From Arenibacter sp. ARW7G5Y1 (GTDB lineage: Bacteria; Bacteroidota; Bacteroidia; Flavobacteriales; Flavobacteriaceae): DNA of 64,000 bases. Shown here in pieces: positions 63,387 to 64,000 of this stretch. The first letter of the stretch is position 1; every line of letters begins with the position of its first letter. The DNA lies in assembly GCF_003201775.1 (NCBI RefSeq), contig NZ_QJJZ01000007.1, forward strand, positions 1-64,000, in the 5' to 3' direction. Below the pieces are notes generated by a model. That model was given only the letters and a program-made list of their open reading frames with translations. It made no database searches and was not told the DNA's origin. Position numbers and translations under genes: made by a program.

Positions 63387-63527
63387 TCAGTTTGATTCTG
63401 ATTTGCCATTGGTCATACCCATGATGAAATTATCCGGGAGGTCATAATTTTTGTTGTCCATGGAATCCAAAGTCCAGCTTTTTCCGATTTTTGAATTGAG
63501 TTGATATGGTTCTGATGTCTTTTTCAT
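63387..63527 (-). CDS. Small soluble protein, possibly stress-related
   Basis: 46 residues from the ATG at 63527: MKKTSEPYQLNSKIGKSWTL, then DSMDNKNYDLPDNFIMG and MTNGKSESN. No hydrophobic segment. It lies 56 bp upstream of the small membrane protein gene in the same direction and probably shares its transcript with the AraC gene. The family is not known to me. Its ordered composition and position make it a likely gene. Confidence 0.6.
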   Translation of the reverse strand: MKKTSEPYQLNSKIGKSWTLDSMDNKNYDLPDNFIMGMTNGKSESN

Positions 63528-63877
63528 GTTGGTTGTGTTTATAGTTCTTATTGTTTGAAACAAAGTTCGTTACAGAGGGCTCCTTTTGTGTTATACAATT
63601 TTTATATTCTGTTATATAATTCCATTAAATCGACCTTATTTCCTTAAAAAAATGCAAAAATTTGGTAGGTTCAATCAATGACCATTAAGAACCATCGTTG
63701 TTTGTGTAGCGGAATTTCGCTTAAATATCAGGGAGCACAGGTAAGGATATTTCTTGAAGAACAGGCTAGTAATATGTTGGGCCCAAGCTTGGGGCGAGAC
63801 AGAACTCGATACTGTTTTTAGGCTATAGGTAAGAGGTGGGTATACAACTACCAAAGAGCGTACTTAATGCTATTGGT
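63528..63877. other. Intergenic, upstream of the small stress genes
   Basis: 350 bp. The promoter of the AraC-operon should lie here, probably in the T/A-rich stretch 63590-63640. No ORF recognised. It ends at the second copy of the 123-bp repeat. Confidence 0.55.
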
Positions 63878-64000
63878 TTTATTAGTGAAACTCAATTTTG
63901 AGAAGTCAGTAAGACGCACTTAATATTGCAGGTTGAACTAATCCCGCCTTTTTCGGCGGGATCTAGGTTCAATACCTCGCCCCTAGGGTCAATTCCTATT
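63878..64000. repeat. 123-bp dispersed repeat, copy 2 (runs off the right edge)
   Basis: Gap-free match to 9852-9974, about 91 percent identical, beginning TTTATTAGT and including the ATCCCGCC/GGCGGGAT hairpin, perfect here. It continues to the last base of the window, so its true length is longer. Confidence 0.85.

Overview
The window is a 64 kb stretch of chromosome from a member of the Flavobacteriaceae (Bacteroidota), most likely a marine one. The evidence is the SusC/SusD pair with its ECF sigma/FecR switch, AT-rich ribosome binding sites, lipoprotein signal peptides of the Bacteroidota type, a Lacal_2735-type small protein, a DUF2805/TIGR03643 protein, a TPP riboswitch with the classical THI sequence, an S1 sulfatase and an NhaA antiporter. 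The genus cannot be fixed from the sequence; Maribacter, Arenibacter or Zobellia relatives would all fit. No rRNA, tRNA or CRISPR array was seen.

Layout. (1) 1-206: start of an ISAon1-like transposase running off the left edge. (2) 445-9579: an Asp-rich lipoprotein, then a coupled three-gene unit (ECF sigma factor, single-pass TPR protein that looks like an anti-sigma factor, exported TPR-CHAT peptidase with a C-terminal membrane anchor), then two large lipoproteins of unknown function; the second is bracketed by ~37-bp direct repeats. (3) 9580-10721: gene-poor stretch with a 123-bp dispersed repeat that recurs at the right edge. (4) 10722-18407: miscellaneous genes (membrane protein, degenerate GIY-YIG protein, SnoaL-like protein, secreted helical protein, coupled FAD monooxygenase and CPBP protease, Crp/Fnr regulator, EamA transporter). 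(5) 18746-34551: a polysaccharide- or glycoside-utilisation locus, read leftwards: ECF sigma, FecR anti-sigma, SusC with STN domain, SusD, two alpha/beta hydrolases, a clan GH-A hydrolase, a GH78 alpha-L-rhamnosidase and a GH140-like apiosidase. (6) 35155-36907: a TPP riboswitch ahead of a PnuC-family transporter (hence probably the thiamine transporter PnuT) that overlaps an acyl-CoA-dehydrogenase-like flavoprotein gene.

(7) 36992-44892: a light/oxidative-stress type cluster: a MerR regulator with the adenosylcobalamin photoreceptor signature (W-x9-EH and ExHxxG), TetR, AarF/UbiB kinase, DUF2867 SDR, a small conserved protein, DUF2805 protein, GTP cyclohydrolase I, an SDR with an altered active site, glutathione peroxidase and a Lacal_2735 protein. 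Two promoters in this cluster share an inverted repeat with identical spacing, which I propose as the operator. No photolyase or cryptochrome is present in the window. (8) 45093-53217: FUSC-family membrane protein, NhaA, DUF6544 protein, SBF-like transporter, sulfatase. (9) 53280-58607: an acyl-CoA catabolic operon with an APH-type kinase beside an ACAD10/11-like dehydrogenase, a MaoC/enoyl-CoA-hydratase fusion and two SDRs. It resembles the phosphorylation-dependent 4-hydroxyacyl-CoA pathway. (10) 58831-64000: small outer-membrane barrel, AsmA-like protein, Dps, AraC regulator and two short stress-type proteins upstream of it, then the second copy of the 123-bp repeat.

The candidates most worth following are the sigma/TPR/periplasmic-CHAT module, the CarH-like regulon with its proposed operators, the riboswitch-controlled pnuT plus flavoprotein, and the APH-ACAD operon. 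All functional statements rest on reading motifs by eye; no database search was run.
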